Origin: an uncultured Flavobacteriales bacterium
GTDB lineage: Bacteria > Bacteroidota > Bacteroidia > Flavobacteriales_G > Salibacteraceae
Reading direction: 5' to 3'
DNA length: 64,000 nt
Assembly: GCA_943788145.1 (NCBI GenBank)
Contig: CALSPD010000013.1
Coordinates: 124,001-188,000 of the forward strand
Made by a program: the position numbers and the translations under genes. Positions 41,069 through 51,078 of the stretch are shown here, piece after piece. Within the stretch, counting starts at the first letter, position 1. Every line of letters begins with the position of its first letter. The notes under the pieces are model-generated. The model had not been told where the DNA came from, did no database searches, and was given only the letters and a program-made list of their open reading frames with translations.

Positions 41069-42097
41069 ATGAGCAATATGAGCATTCAAGCAAAGTTCTT
41101 TCAACTGGTAAAGGAGCGAATCGATCCACATCTGTCCTTTGTTGATGAATTGGCCGAACTACTTGAATTAAGCAACGATAGTGCGTATCGAAGAATACGA
41201 GGCGAGACTTCACTCACATTTGAAGAGTTAGCAAAGTTGAGCCGTCATTTTGGAGTTTCTCTTGATGCACTCATGGATTCGGATTCGAATGAATTGATTT
41301 TTCATTTTCAGCCCTTAAACGAAGAAGATTTTAATTTCTTCCATTACCTGCAATATATCGAGAGTAATGTGCGCACCATTGCTGAGGCAAAGGACAAAGA
41401 GGTGATTTATATTGCGAATGAGATTCCACTTTTCCATTTAATGCATGTGCCTGAGGTCGCTGCTTTTAAGCTATTCTTTTGGCAAAAAACCATTTTAGAT
41501 TTCTCAGGTTTTAGAAATGAAAAGTTTAAGCTGAATAAAATAATTACGAAAGTCAATGATCTTTCTCGTTCGCTTCGCGACTTGTATTGTGAAATCCCCT
41601 CGACCGAAATTTATCATTCAGAGACGATAGACACGACACTGAAACAGATTGAATACTATTTCGAAGCAGGATACTTCGAAGATAAATCTGAGTCAATCAT
41701 ATTATTAGATCGGGTGTCCGAATTAGTAGCTCACATTAAGTTGCAAGCTGAAATGGGATATAAGTTTAAGAAGTCACAACACGGTATCGTGCCTGAACAT
41801 TTGAGCTATGAAAAGGAGAATAATTTCACGGTCTATCACAACGATGTTCTTCATACAGATAACACCATTTTGGTGCGCCTTGAAGATCGGTATCTGACCT
41901 TCCTTACCAGCAACGGCATTAGCTCATTGAGCACTCAAAATGAGCGATTCTATAAGAAGTCGTATGCTGCCATCAACGTTTTGAAACGAAGAGCAACGCT
42001 CATAAGTGGAACATCGGAAAAGGAGCGTAATCGCGTTTTCGATAATTATTTCACCAAGATTGACAAGATGAAAGGTCGCTTAAAGGCCATGTTGTAA
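41069..42097 (+). CDS. Helix-turn-helix (XRE-type) transcriptional regulator with large C-terminal domain
   Basis: DELAELLELSNDSAYRRIRGETSLTFEELAKLSRHFGVSLDALMD. Confidence 0.75.
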   Translation: MSNMSIQAKFFQLVKERIDPHLSFVDELAELLELSNDSAYRRIRGETSLTFEELAKLSRHFGVSLDALMDSDSNELIFHFQPLNEEDFNFFHYLQYIESNVRTIAEAKDKEVIYIANEIPLFHLMHVPEVAAFKLFFWQKTILDFSGFRNEKFKLNKIITKVNDLSRSLRDLYCEIPSTEIYHSETIDTTLKQIEYYFEAGYFEDKSESIILLDRVSELVAHIKLQAEMGYKFKKSQHGIVPEHLSYEKENNFTVYHNDVLHTDNTILVRLEDRYLTFLTSNGISSLSTQNERFYKKSYAAINVLKRRATLISGTSEKERNRVFDNYFTKIDKMKGRLKAML

Positions 42098-42111
42098 CTG
42101 CCTTACCACTG

Positions 42112-42942
42112 TTACCAGTTAATATCTTTAGTTAGAATCGTGAAGTTGTCTCTAAAGGGCTCGCCACGGAATCTTTGCCGAGTAAACCCAAAATCCTCTC
42201 CGAACAACGGCTCGTCCCGAACCCATCTAGATTCGGTTATCAATGAAGAATAAGTCCTGAAGTTCCCAGCTATTAAGATTAAACTTTCTCCACGGACATT
42301 CCCACGCGAGCCTTCATAACGGCTATTATCCATTCGGGTTCGATAGTTGATCGAAGTACCAGAATCAATCGGTCCTGGAAGAAGTAAAAACTCAAAGTTT
42401 CCTCGTAGCGAAGATTCTCTAGTTGAATAGTTTGGATGATTGGTGTCCATCGGAACTAAACTAACAAATAGAGAGTCGCCTTCCAAAACTTCCGTGCCAA
42501 CTGTTACCGTGAGATTCACGGAGTTGCTCAAATAGAGCTCTAAATCTAAACGTTTATTAGTCGGAAAGCACGTTGCGATCACCGTTTCATTATGCCAAAT
42601 TTGGAGGCCAGGACATTGGGAACTGCATCTTAGTTTACATCGTTTGCCTCCATTCATTTTGTTGTTTCGCGGATATTCAAACTCAAAAAAGCCGGAGGCA
42701 TCAGTTGTAGCGGACCCGTGTAAAATAAATTCGCCATCGGTCGTTATTTGAAGAAAAGTTAAGGTCTCGAAAGCTGCCCCTGAATCAGGTGTTGCCATTA
42801 GAATTCCTCGAATCTTAACTGGAGCAACGGCTTCGGGTAATTCATGAAAATCGCAGGATGTTGCCAACCAAGCAATGATCAGAGTGTAGGCGATAAAAAT
42901 CCAGCGATTCATTAAGGTAAAATTAAGCGATATATTTTCCAT
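42112..42942 (-). CDS. Hypothetical lipoprotein
   Basis: Lipobox AWLATSCDF; carboxypeptidase-regulatory-like segment (TTDASGFFEFEYP). Confidence 0.5.
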   Translation of the reverse strand: MENISLNFTLMNRWIFIAYTLIIAWLATSCDFHELPEAVAPVKIRGILMATPDSGAAFETLTFLQITTDGEFILHGSATTDASGFFEFEYPRNNKMNGGKRCKLRCSSQCPGLQIWHNETVIATCFPTNKRLDLELYLSNSVNLTVTVGTEVLEGDSLFVSLVPMDTNHPNYSTRESSLRGNFEFLLLPGPIDSGTSINYRTRMDNSRYEGSRGNVRGESLILIAGNFRTYSSLITESRWVRDEPLFGEDFGFTRQRFRGEPFRDNFTILTKDINW

Positions 42943-43459
42943 TTGAACGCATCGCTTGCTTCACATGAGCTAAGTGATGTTTCGAATGCCAAGCGTAATT
43001 TGATGTAGCCATGGCCAAGCTAAAACTCTTTTGATGTTCGGGGTGGAAATAGGTCCGAGTAAAATCCGTCTCAGAAAGATTTTTAAGAATGTTGTCAAAG
43101 CGCGAGTGGACTCCTTTCAAGATCATTATAGAATCCGAAATTTCGCAGTCTTTCGTATCGCTAAGTTCTGCCCAAGATGCTTCGTTATATGGCTTTATCG
43201 TTGGATTTGATTCCGTTAGCGTTAGCTTAAAACGAATCAAGGCATTCATGTGGCTGTCGGCACAATGATGAATAACCTGACGTATTGTCCATCCTTGGGG
43301 CCGGTAAGGCCAATCGAGCATTTCTGGTTTAATTGATTCAAGGGTTTCTGAAAGCTGATTAGGAAACGCAGCAATAGTCTCAATCCAATTCTTTAATTCT
43401 TCTGAAGTATATGAAGAGTTAAAGTCAAATGGTCCAATAGGGAATTTTAGATTTTCCAT
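42923..43459 (-). CDS. YfiT-like DinB family metal-dependent hydrolase / bacillithiol transferase-like
   Basis: KFPIGPFDF start; LDWPYRPQGWTIRQVIHHCADSHMNALIRFKL; NYAWHSKHHLAHVKQA. Confidence 0.85.
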   Translation of the reverse strand: MENLKFPIGPFDFNSSYTSEELKNWIETIAAFPNQLSETLESIKPEMLDWPYRPQGWTIRQVIHHCADSHMNALIRFKLTLTESNPTIKPYNEASWAELSDTKDCEISDSIMILKGVHSRFDNILKNLSETDFTRTYFHPEHQKSFSLAMATSNYAWHSKHHLAHVKQAMRSNGKYIA

Positions 43460-44433
43460 TCTTTTATGATGTTAAAGTTTTTACGAGCCCAAAGGCCTCT
43501 ACCGCCCAAAACATTTGTTTCTATGTAAGTCAATGCGCGGTATTTGATTGTTTCGTGTTTGAAACGAGCGCGATTTTTAGGAAGCTTTCCAATGAAACGT
43601 AGTTTTTTCTGCCAATCGAGCTTTAATATCCAATCATGCATCACAGCTGGGTGACTAAATGAGAATTTTTTGGTCAAACTCATCGGTCCGTAATCAAACT
43701 CCAGAGTCAAATTTCCTCGATTTGAATTTGCTCGAATCGGTCCTTGATGTGTGGTATCTAGCGACTTTTTCTTTGAAATCATGATAGAAGGAGGTCTTAC
43801 ATATCCGTAGTGAAAAACTTGGGCCTTGAGTTTAACCACGTTTAGTTTGGTGACACCTTTAGTTTGGCGGTAATCAATGCCGTCAAAATTTGGAATTCTT
43901 CTAAACGACTGGGCCGATTTCCAAGAATGGATTTCTGCGTCATTCCGTATGATTCTAACTTCACTTTTATACCACCCATGACCATTTACGTAGTGTTCAT
44001 AATCACCCCAGAAATGAATGAAGTCTAAGGCAAATCCATCGATTTTCAAGTCTGTTATGAATGTTTGACACGCAGATTTTATAGTCAAATGATCTTTTTC
44101 ATGAATTACCTCATCCGCTTGTACATATAGCAGCCAATCGCCTTTGCAGATGCTTTTCGCCACATCTGTTTGTTGCGCGTGAATGGTGCCTCTAGTGAAT
44201 TTTTGCTTGTCCCAAACGGTATTTATAATTCGAATTTTATCGGATTCAATGCTCAAGATTTCCGCTCTTGTAGTGTCATCTTCATCGCAGTCGCCTAATG
44301 CCACAATAAACTCATCCACAATAGGAAGAACAGACATTATAGCTGCTTTTATTGGATAGTGAAGTTTTGTAGCATTCTTCACAAAAGTGAAGCCACTGAC
44401 AGTACATTGTTGGGTTTTTGCGGAGGGCGACAT
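43447..44433 (-). CDS. Glycosyltransferase family 2-like protein
   Basis: VSGFTFVKNATKLHYPIKAAIMSVLPIVDEFIVALGDCDEDDTT; KGDWLLYVQADEVIHEKD. Confidence 0.75.
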   Translation of the reverse strand: MSPSAKTQQCTVSGFTFVKNATKLHYPIKAAIMSVLPIVDEFIVALGDCDEDDTTRAEILSIESDKIRIINTVWDKQKFTRGTIHAQQTDVAKSICKGDWLLYVQADEVIHEKDHLTIKSACQTFITDLKIDGFALDFIHFWGDYEHYVNGHGWYKSEVRIIRNDAEIHSWKSAQSFRRIPNFDGIDYRQTKGVTKLNVVKLKAQVFHYGYVRPPSIMISKKKSLDTTHQGPIRANSNRGNLTLEFDYGPMSLTKKFSFSHPAVMHDWILKLDWQKKLRFIGKLPKNRARFKHETIKYRALTYIETNVLGGRGLWARKNFNIIKEWKI

Positions 44434-45109
44434 GATGTTGCGAAGGTACAGACCGACCTTGTTATTGGTCAGAAATCTCCTTCGAAAAGTATTCTAATTA
44501 ATCTATTCCATGTAAGTTAGATGTTACCTGTAGCTTTGCCTTTAAATCTCCAATAAGATCAAATATTTCAAGCAATATTTCTGGCCCATCATTATTCTAT
44601 TAATTGGTTTAGTGCCCGTTTATAAGTTCAATGATTTTCGAAGAGAAACAGAGCTAGAGAATAGGCGCTTAGAGCTGGCGGAAGTACACTCAAGTGCGAT
44701 AAACAAATTTCAAAATTCAATTGATCAGTTCGCTGTGCTGGTTTCAGGGATGAAAGCGTTTGTTCATATAAATGATAAATTCCCATCAGACACCCTGCTT
44801 CAAGCCTTTATTCAAGGTCAATTAAACGACATTGGGTTTAAAGATTTTATCGTTGTTTCCTTTGTTGACACAAACCACATTTTTAAATATTCCTTTACGA
44901 GATATGATCTTGATCCTTCAGGTCTAGTTGGCCGGTCAGTCGGTGCCATGCGGGATGGAAATGAATTAGACCGTCTAAATCGACTGATGCAATCGGACGA
45001 GATGTTGCTCTTTAAGCCCATCAATTTGGTCGAAGGGTGGATTGGTATTCCACTCAATTTTCGAGTGCGTAGGAATGGAGTCACCCTAGGTTATATAGCT
45101 CCAATCATA

Positions 45110-45120
45110 GATTTTAAGAC
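45110..45120 (+). repeat. Left target site duplication GATTTTAAGAC
   Basis: Exact 11-bp copy at 46453-46463; both copies are followed by AAT, so the boundary is ambiguous by up to 3 bp. Confidence 0.85.
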
Positions 45121-45197
45121 AATGCTGTCCTAAATAATTTCAAACGAAGATCTAACCTCCTTATTTGATTGAATTAGGGCTAATATAGTAGCCAGTA

Positions 45198-46367
45198 CTA
45201 AAAAAGAACCCCTTGGATACAATTTGGTGGTGCTTTTGAATGGTCATCAAAGGGCTTGTCAAGCCATTTTTGGAGTTCTATTTTGACGAAAATATTTAGC
45301 CTGATAAATGCAACCAGATTAGATAGCTGCCAACCATATTTTGCCGTTGCTTTCATCACTTTGAGTAGTAAAATAGTGATCAAAGCTGTCCATATTTGGA
45401 TCATCACCGCGTTTTTAGACGTCCCTATAAAGGTTTTAATGTGTAGCAACTGTTTGATGTCTCTGAAAAACATCTCTATTTCCCATCTTGATTTATAAAG
45501 GTCTCCGATTGTTTTTGCGGCCCAGGCCAAATTGTTGGTGATCAGTTCTATGGTCTGCTTATTTTTTTCATCCCATACAGCCACTCGTCTGAGGCTTCCC
45601 TGATACTTTGCCTTGGTTTGCGGGTTGACTAACTCAATTTCTTGATCGATTAGGACGTTTTGAGCCGTATTCTGAGGTAAATCCCGTTCATTAAGAACGG
45701 TGTATTTTAAATTATGCTTATGCCTAATGACAAAGAACACCCCGTTGCTGTCCCAAACGTTGAGCATAGGAAAGTCGTTGTAATATCTGTCAGCCACCAC
45801 CACCGAACCTTTTTCTAAAGGGATATTATACGCTCCTTTATTGTCGGCCACACTTCCTTCTGTAATATTCACATAAACAGGTAGTTTACCATCATATTCT
45901 AACAGGGTGTGCATTTTAACAGCTCCTTTTTTAGTACGAAATGTAGCCCAATCAAACATCGAAAGGCACAAACTAATGACCGTTGCGTCCAACAAGTAGA
46001 CAGGTACCTTGATCTTCAGTTTGACTCGTTTCAAGGCAGCCTGCTGTCCTAAACTCTGTAGGAGAGAATAATAGAGTTCTTTGAATAAATCAGCGTCCCT
46101 TCGCTTATTTTGATAACTGATACTCGACTTCGATGGAGCTTTAATAATGCCCAAATGGTTGAGATTACCGGTGGCGGAGCGCAGCCCATTAGAAATATCT
46201 CGAACTGAGGTGCTCTTCGCAAAATGGCAGAAAAGCATGGAGACAAGGTGTGTCCAGCTATCAAAACCCTTACAACCCTTATCCGTCTGCTTTTGGGTTA
46301 CTAATTTTTTGAAAATAGATCGATCAACCTTTTGGATGATCTGCGAAAACATTGTAATATTACCCAT
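45198..46367 (-). CDS. IS4-family DDE transposase (with DUF4372-like N-terminus)
   Basis: LLDATVISLCLSMFDWATFR; VVADRYYNDFPML; YKSRWEIEMFFRDIKQLLHIKTFIGTS matching the IS4 Y-R-E-K signature. Confidence 0.93.
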   Translation of the reverse strand: MGNITMFSQIIQKVDRSIFKKLVTQKQTDKGCKGFDSWTHLVSMLFCHFAKSTSVRDISNGLRSATGNLNHLGIIKAPSKSSISYQNKRRDADLFKELYYSLLQSLGQQAALKRVKLKIKVPVYLLDATVISLCLSMFDWATFRTKKGAVKMHTLLEYDGKLPVYVNITEGSVADNKGAYNIPLEKGSVVVADRYYNDFPMLNVWDSNGVFFVIRHKHNLKYTVLNERDLPQNTAQNVLIDQEIELVNPQTKAKYQGSLRRVAVWDEKNKQTIELITNNLAWAAKTIGDLYKSRWEIEMFFRDIKQLLHIKTFIGTSKNAVMIQIWTALITILLLKVMKATAKYGWQLSNLVAFIRLNIFVKIELQKWLDKPFDDHSKAPPNCIQGVLF

Positions 46368-46437
46368 GAGAGAGGTTGTTTTTGGTGCAAACCCAAAATA
46401 TACGTTTTGGGCAAAAACTTCAGCCTCTCTCTTTTTT
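46368..46437. promoter_or_regulatory. Nested palindrome at IS right end, abutting the transposase start codon
   Basis: GAGAGAGG(46368-75)/CCTCTCTC(46424-31), GTTTTTG(46378-84)/CAAAAAC(46412-18), CCCAAAA(46392-98)/TTTTGGG(46405-11), then T6 on the + strand. Confidence 0.75.
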
Positions 46438-46452
46438 ATTTAGGACGCTATT

Positions 46453-46463
46453 GATTTTAAGAC
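46453..46463 (+). repeat. Right target site duplication GATTTTAAGAC
   Basis: Exact copy of 45110-45120. Confidence 0.85.
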
Positions 46464-47586
46464 AATTATTCAACCCATATATAGCGATGCGGTTGTTGAA
46501 GATTTTTCCTTTCGATTTCAATCAGGTGAGGGGTTTGACTTTGATCGGGAAACCATTTTTGATGGATCGAAGACCTATAACGATTCCGAAGATCCTGAAA
46601 ATTACGCTCGATTGGAAATCGATACAAACGAATTTATCTATACCGATATCTCCTTGTATGGTTATGACTTTCGGATTGGAACGGCCCACAAACACGCATT
46701 TGTGCAAGAAGCCAGTTTTACCTATGCGCTGTATGCTTGGTATATTACCTTTTCAGTATTCATTCTTTTGTTAACATGGCAATTAGGTCGATATAAGTCG
46801 CTTTCGGTTAACCTTCGATCGGCTAAAGACAGAATCCTAAAATCGCAAGAGCAGATTGAGTCAATGAATCGAGAATTGAGAAAATCAATTGATTCAAAAA
46901 ACAAGTTCTTTTCCATAATTGGTCACGACCTCAGGCAACCCCTTCATTCGATCCAAAGCTTAATGGAAATTTTGAATAATCAGAAGCAAAGTGACCCTAA
47001 AGTCACGAAGATCATAAACATGATGACTGAAGCTGCTCGGAGTTCACTCGAATTAATTAATGATTTGCTAAAGTGGTCGCTTTCACAAGCCGGGAAAACG
47101 GAATTTACACCGCGAAGGATACAATTGAATGAGCTCATATTTGAAGTGGTCGAGTCTATGAAATCTCAAGCAGAGGTCAAGCAAGTCGAAGTAGAGTTTG
47201 AACAATCGAATTCTTTGCCCTTCTCTGGTGACGGTAACATGATTAGCACGGTGATCCGAAACTTGCTTTCAAATGCGATTAAATACACGCAGAAATTCGG
47301 AAAAGTGACGTTGAGGACATTTATAGTCGAGCATGAAATATGCATTGAAATCGCTGACAACGGCATTGGAATGAATGAGGCTGAGCGTCTAAGTCTGTTT
47401 AAAATCAGCGGCCACACTCGTCAGAGAGGTACAAGTAATGAACCCGAGTCTGGGCTTGGCCTACTTTTAACGGCCGATTTTATTTCAAAACATGGCGGTC
47501 GAATAGAAGTTGATTCTGAAGCAGGTAAGGGGTCAACTTTCCGTGTTTTTCTTCCAAATAACGCGGGCTAAAACCGGGACTATTGT

Positions 47587-49716
47587 TTATGAAATTCGTC
47601 CCCAATTCGGACGTTTTTTCATGAGCGAGGTCAATTGATGCCTTACTATTAATAGTTGTTCATGCGCTAGTTCTGCATCATTCGAATAAATGTATTCAGC
47701 TTCGATCCGTGCCTGTTGCAAAAGCTCCGCATCCTTTACAATATCAGCAATATGAAATTCCATGATGCCACTTTGTTGTGTTCCCATCAAATCGCCCGGA
47801 CCGCGTAATTTTAAATCGACTTCTGCAATTCGAAATCCATCGTTGGTTTCGCACATGGTTTGAATGCGTTTACGGCCTTCGTTGCTGAGCTTATTTCCAG
47901 TCATTAAAATGCAATAGCTCTGATCGGCACCTCGTCCAACTCGACCCCTAAGTTGGTGCAATTGTGAAAGACCAAAGCGCTCCGAGCTTTCAATAACCAT
48001 GACCGATGCATTTGGAACATTAACCCCAACCTCAATGACAGTCGTTGCCACCATGATTTGGCATTTTCCTTCAGCAAATCGTTTCATTTCAAAGTCTTTC
48101 GCCTCAGGCTTCATTTTTCCATGTACGATGCTTACTTGATACGACTCATTTGAGAATGCCCGTGTGATGCTTTCATATCCGTCCATCAAATCTTTATAAT
48201 CCAGGGTCTCACTTTCTTCAATCAATGGATAAACCACATAAACTTGCCGGCCTTTTTTGATTTCATCTTTCATAAAACCAAATACTTGAAGTCGATGGTT
48301 GTCTCTTCGGTGCACCGTTTTGATCGGCTTGCGGCCCGGAGGCAATTCATCGATGACACTTACATCCAAATCGCCATAAACCGTCATAGCTAAGGTGCGC
48401 GGAATGGGGGTTGCGGTCATTACCAGAATATGTGGTGGAATGGCGTTTTTTCGCCAAAGCTTTGATCGTTGTGCTACTCCAAATCGGTGTTGTTCGTCAA
48501 TTACCACAAAGCCCAGATTATTAAACTTAACCTTGTCTTCTATAAGCGCATGGGTGCCGATTAAAATGTGGATTTGTCCATTTTCGAGATTCGCGTGTAG
48601 CTTCTTGCGATAAGCCGTTTTTGAACTTCCAGTTAAAAGGGCAACGTTAATATGCATTTCACTTAAAAGGTCGAAAATGGTTTCATAGTGCTGCGTGGCT
48701 AGAATCTCCGTTGGAGCCATAATGGCGGCTTGGAAACCGTTGTCAATCGCGATTAAGGCGCAAAGCAATGCAACCACGGTTTTACCACTGCCCACATCTC
48801 CTTGCAACAATCGATTCAGCTGCTTGCCCGTGCCCATGTCCTTTCGGATTTCTTTGATCACGCGTTTTTGCGCATTGGTCAATTCAAAGGGCAAATGGTT
48901 GGTGTAAAAATTATTGAAGTGCTCACCAACCGCGGATAACACCTGACCTGGTATTTCCTTGTTTCGCTTTGCCTTGATGCTCATCAACCGCATTTGAACG
49001 TAAAACAATTCCTCAAACTTTAAACTATGCTTGGCTTGAGCAAGCGATTCCATGTTCTCTGGAAAATGAATCTCTTTAAGTGACCACTGCTTCGGTTGAA
49101 GCTTTTGCCGCTTTCTGATGTAACCCGGAAGTGTCTCGGGAATGCTTTTAATAACAAGCGGAAGCAGGGTCTCCATTAGTTTTCGAATAACCCGACTATC
49201 AATTTTTCGTGCTTTCAGTTTTTCAGTTGTGTTGTAAACACCTTCAAGTCCTCCTTTTAATGGTTTATTAAAATTCTCTAAAAGCTCTATTTCCGGATGC
49301 GTCATTTGGAGTTTTCCGTTGAACAAACCCGGTTTGCCGAATAATACGTAATCCGTGTTCAGCTTAATACTCTGTTTTATCCATGTCAAACTTCGAAACC
49401 AAGCAACTTCCATGATGGCCCCTTGCTCATCTTGAAATGCTCCAACCATTCTTGTAGCACGCTGTTTACCGATCGCATCTATTCGGATAAACCTTCCTTT
49501 CACCTGCACCATGGCAGCATTTGCATCAATTTCGCTTATCGCGTAAAACTGACTGCGATCTATGTGTCGAAAGGGAAAATAGAGCAATAAATCGCCATAG
49601 AACCGTATTCCAAGTTCAGTTCTTAAAAGCTCAGCTCGCATCGGGCCAACACCTTTCAAAAATTCTATGGGAGTGTCTAATGGATTCACCTTATGTTGCG
49701 AATATAAATCGAGCAT
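47587..49716 (-). CDS. recG: ATP-dependent DNA helicase RecG
   Basis: LLQGDVGSGKTVVALLCALIAI; DEQHRFGVAQRSKLW; VMTATPIPRTLAMTVYGDLDVSVIDELPPGR; QLRGRVGRGADQSYCIL; LRGPGDLMGTQQSG. Confidence 0.97.
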   Translation of the reverse strand: MLDLYSQHKVNPLDTPIEFLKGVGPMRAELLRTELGIRFYGDLLLYFPFRHIDRSQFYAISEIDANAAMVQVKGRFIRIDAIGKQRATRMVGAFQDEQGAIMEVAWFRSLTWIKQSIKLNTDYVLFGKPGLFNGKLQMTHPEIELLENFNKPLKGGLEGVYNTTEKLKARKIDSRVIRKLMETLLPLVIKSIPETLPGYIRKRQKLQPKQWSLKEIHFPENMESLAQAKHSLKFEELFYVQMRLMSIKAKRNKEIPGQVLSAVGEHFNNFYTNHLPFELTNAQKRVIKEIRKDMGTGKQLNRLLQGDVGSGKTVVALLCALIAIDNGFQAAIMAPTEILATQHYETIFDLLSEMHINVALLTGSSKTAYRKKLHANLENGQIHILIGTHALIEDKVKFNNLGFVVIDEQHRFGVAQRSKLWRKNAIPPHILVMTATPIPRTLAMTVYGDLDVSVIDELPPGRKPIKTVHRRDNHRLQVFGFMKDEIKKGRQVYVVYPLIEESETLDYKDLMDGYESITRAFSNESYQVSIVHGKMKPEAKDFEMKRFAEGKCQIMVATTVIEVGVNVPNASVMVIESSERFGLSQLHQLRGRVGRGADQSYCILMTGNKLSNEGRKRIQTMCETNDGFRIAEVDLKLRGPGDLMGTQQSGIMEFHIADIVKDAELLQQARIEAEYIYSNDAELAHEQLLIVRHQLTSLMKKRPNWGRIS

Positions 49717-49742
49717 TCGCGAGGTGCGCTTGAAAGCTCGGT

Positions 49743-50327
49743 CTATTTCCTTTTTCTGCGAGATTCAATCTCTTCCCTTCGAGCTTGGGCTGCGATTAGA
49801 ATGGGTTCGTAATAATCCATAGATGGTATTTGCAATGATTTGGAAATCTTCCGTTGGAATTTTTGTGCTGCCTTATAGGTCTGAAAATCGGCCACTTCGA
49901 AGCGAGTCTTAGTTTCGAGATTGATTAAATAAACACTGAATACATCGTTGGTTTTACCCCGTACACCAACGCTTCCAGTTGGTATTATCCGATGTAAGGA
50001 ACCTCCCGATCGATGGCTGAGTCGCTCCCACTTCAATGCGACTTCGTTAAATCCTTGGAGGGACACCCATTTACCTCGTTTCAAGCCAAAATAGGATTTA
50101 TAGGCTCGAATATTTTGATTCGAAAGATCGAATTGGATGCCTTGGTAGTCTAAGAAAATGGGCAGTAAAACAATACATAAGAAGATCAATCCTAACCCTT
50201 GAATCGGGTTTTCCTTGGTTTGGTCAATTCCAAAAATGAGGAAGCCAATGCAAGCCATTAAAAGAAAGCCAGAAAATGGAATGGTGAATCGGGGGCCTTT
50301 ACTGATTGTTATGAGTTGGTGCTGCAT
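49743..50327 (-). CDS. Hypothetical membrane protein (paralogue of next gene)
   Basis: Two TM segments; shares domain layout with 50414..50935 (DYQGIQFDLSNQNIRAYKSYFGLKRGKW). Confidence 0.55.
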   Translation of the reverse strand: MQHQLITISKGPRFTIPFSGFLLMACIGFLIFGIDQTKENPIQGLGLIFLCIVLLPIFLDYQGIQFDLSNQNIRAYKSYFGLKRGKWVSLQGFNEVALKWERLSHRSGGSLHRIIPTGSVGVRGKTNDVFSVYLINLETKTRFEVADFQTYKAAQKFQRKISKSLQIPSMDYYEPILIAAQARREEIESRRKRK

Positions 50328-50413
50328 TTCGGACCAAAAATTAATTCCTTTTCCCGAATCTTATGAATGATAGGTCGGCTGTATGCAACAAATGTGTTTC
50401 TCCGAAGTAGCGT

Positions 50414-50935
50414 TTATTTTGATTTGGGGTCATATACAATCGGGAGATCCATTTTTGCAGCTAATTCCTTGGCCGTGATTTTGGCCGCTTCCCGTGTTGG
50501 GTATTCTCCGATAAATAAGGTTTTATTGTCGCTTTGACTTTTTAAATAGACATGAAAATTTTGATGTTTTGACCTTCTGCCGCTGCCTGTGAGCATACTC
50601 GTGGTGGATTCTGAAAAGGAGGTTTCCTGAGCTATATGAACGGCATTGAATTTCTTAAAAGGTTGCCAAAGACCAAACCGAGTCGATAAAATGGAACGAT
50701 AAGATCGAATTCGAGCATGTGTAAAATCGATGGAAACACCTCGAAAATCGAAAAAAAGTGACCCGCAAATCAATGATGAAAGTAGTGTAGCTCCAAAGGC
50801 AAGTTCATCATCTAGAAACAATAGTATGGTAACTATTGCAAAACCTATTGAACCAAATAATCCGAGGGTAGAAAGCATTCCATCGAATTGTGGTCCATGC
50901 TTTATGGTTATGGTTTCCTTTTTGGGCATTTGCAA
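50414..50935 (-). CDS. Hypothetical membrane protein (paralogue of previous gene)
   Basis: DFRGVSIDFTHARIRSYRSILSTRFGLW aligns with the 49743..50327 product. Confidence 0.55.
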   Translation of the reverse strand: MQMPKKETITIKHGPQFDGMLSTLGLFGSIGFAIVTILLFLDDELAFGATLLSSLICGSLFFDFRGVSIDFTHARIRSYRSILSTRFGLWQPFKKFNAVHIAQETSFSESTTSMLTGSGRRSKHQNFHVYLKSQSDNKTLFIGEYPTREAAKITAKELAAKMDLPIVYDPKSK

Positions 50936-51078
50936 TTATCAGAAAAAAAGGTATCTATACTACCGTGAATCCTTGTCATTTTAGGCAGAACCTGAGTTGT
51001 CGGGCTGTTTTGGTTTTTAGATAGACTTGTTCAGCAGCCTTTGAAACCAAGGAGAAATCTCATTGTTCTTCTTTCCTA

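Larger units (their letters stand above)
45121..46452 (-). mobile_element. IS4-family insertion sequence (1332 bp)
   Basis: Terminal inverted repeats AATGCTGTCCTAAATAA / AATAGCGTCCTAAATAA (14/17, with perfect GTCCTAAATAA), 11-bp TSD, single transposase ORF. Confidence 0.9.
44612..47571 (+). pseudogene. Sensor histidine kinase interrupted by an IS4-family element (fragments 44612-45120 and 46464-47571)
   Basis: Removing the IS plus one TSD copy joins the frames: ...GYIAPIIDFKT + IIQPIYSDAVVEDF...; 509+1108 nt = 539 codons. H box FFSIIGHDLRQPLHSIQSL, NLLSNAIKYT, DNGIGM, SGLGLLL. Confidence 0.88.

Noticed and set aside
37925-43459. Two DinB-superfamily genes as a detoxification or defence island
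   Set aside because: They are 4.5 kb apart, unlike each other, and surrounded by unrelated ordinary genes.
45198-47571. Possible composite transposon around the IS4 element
   Set aside because: Only one IS copy with its own TSD is visible in the window; flanking genes are ordinary chromosomal genes.
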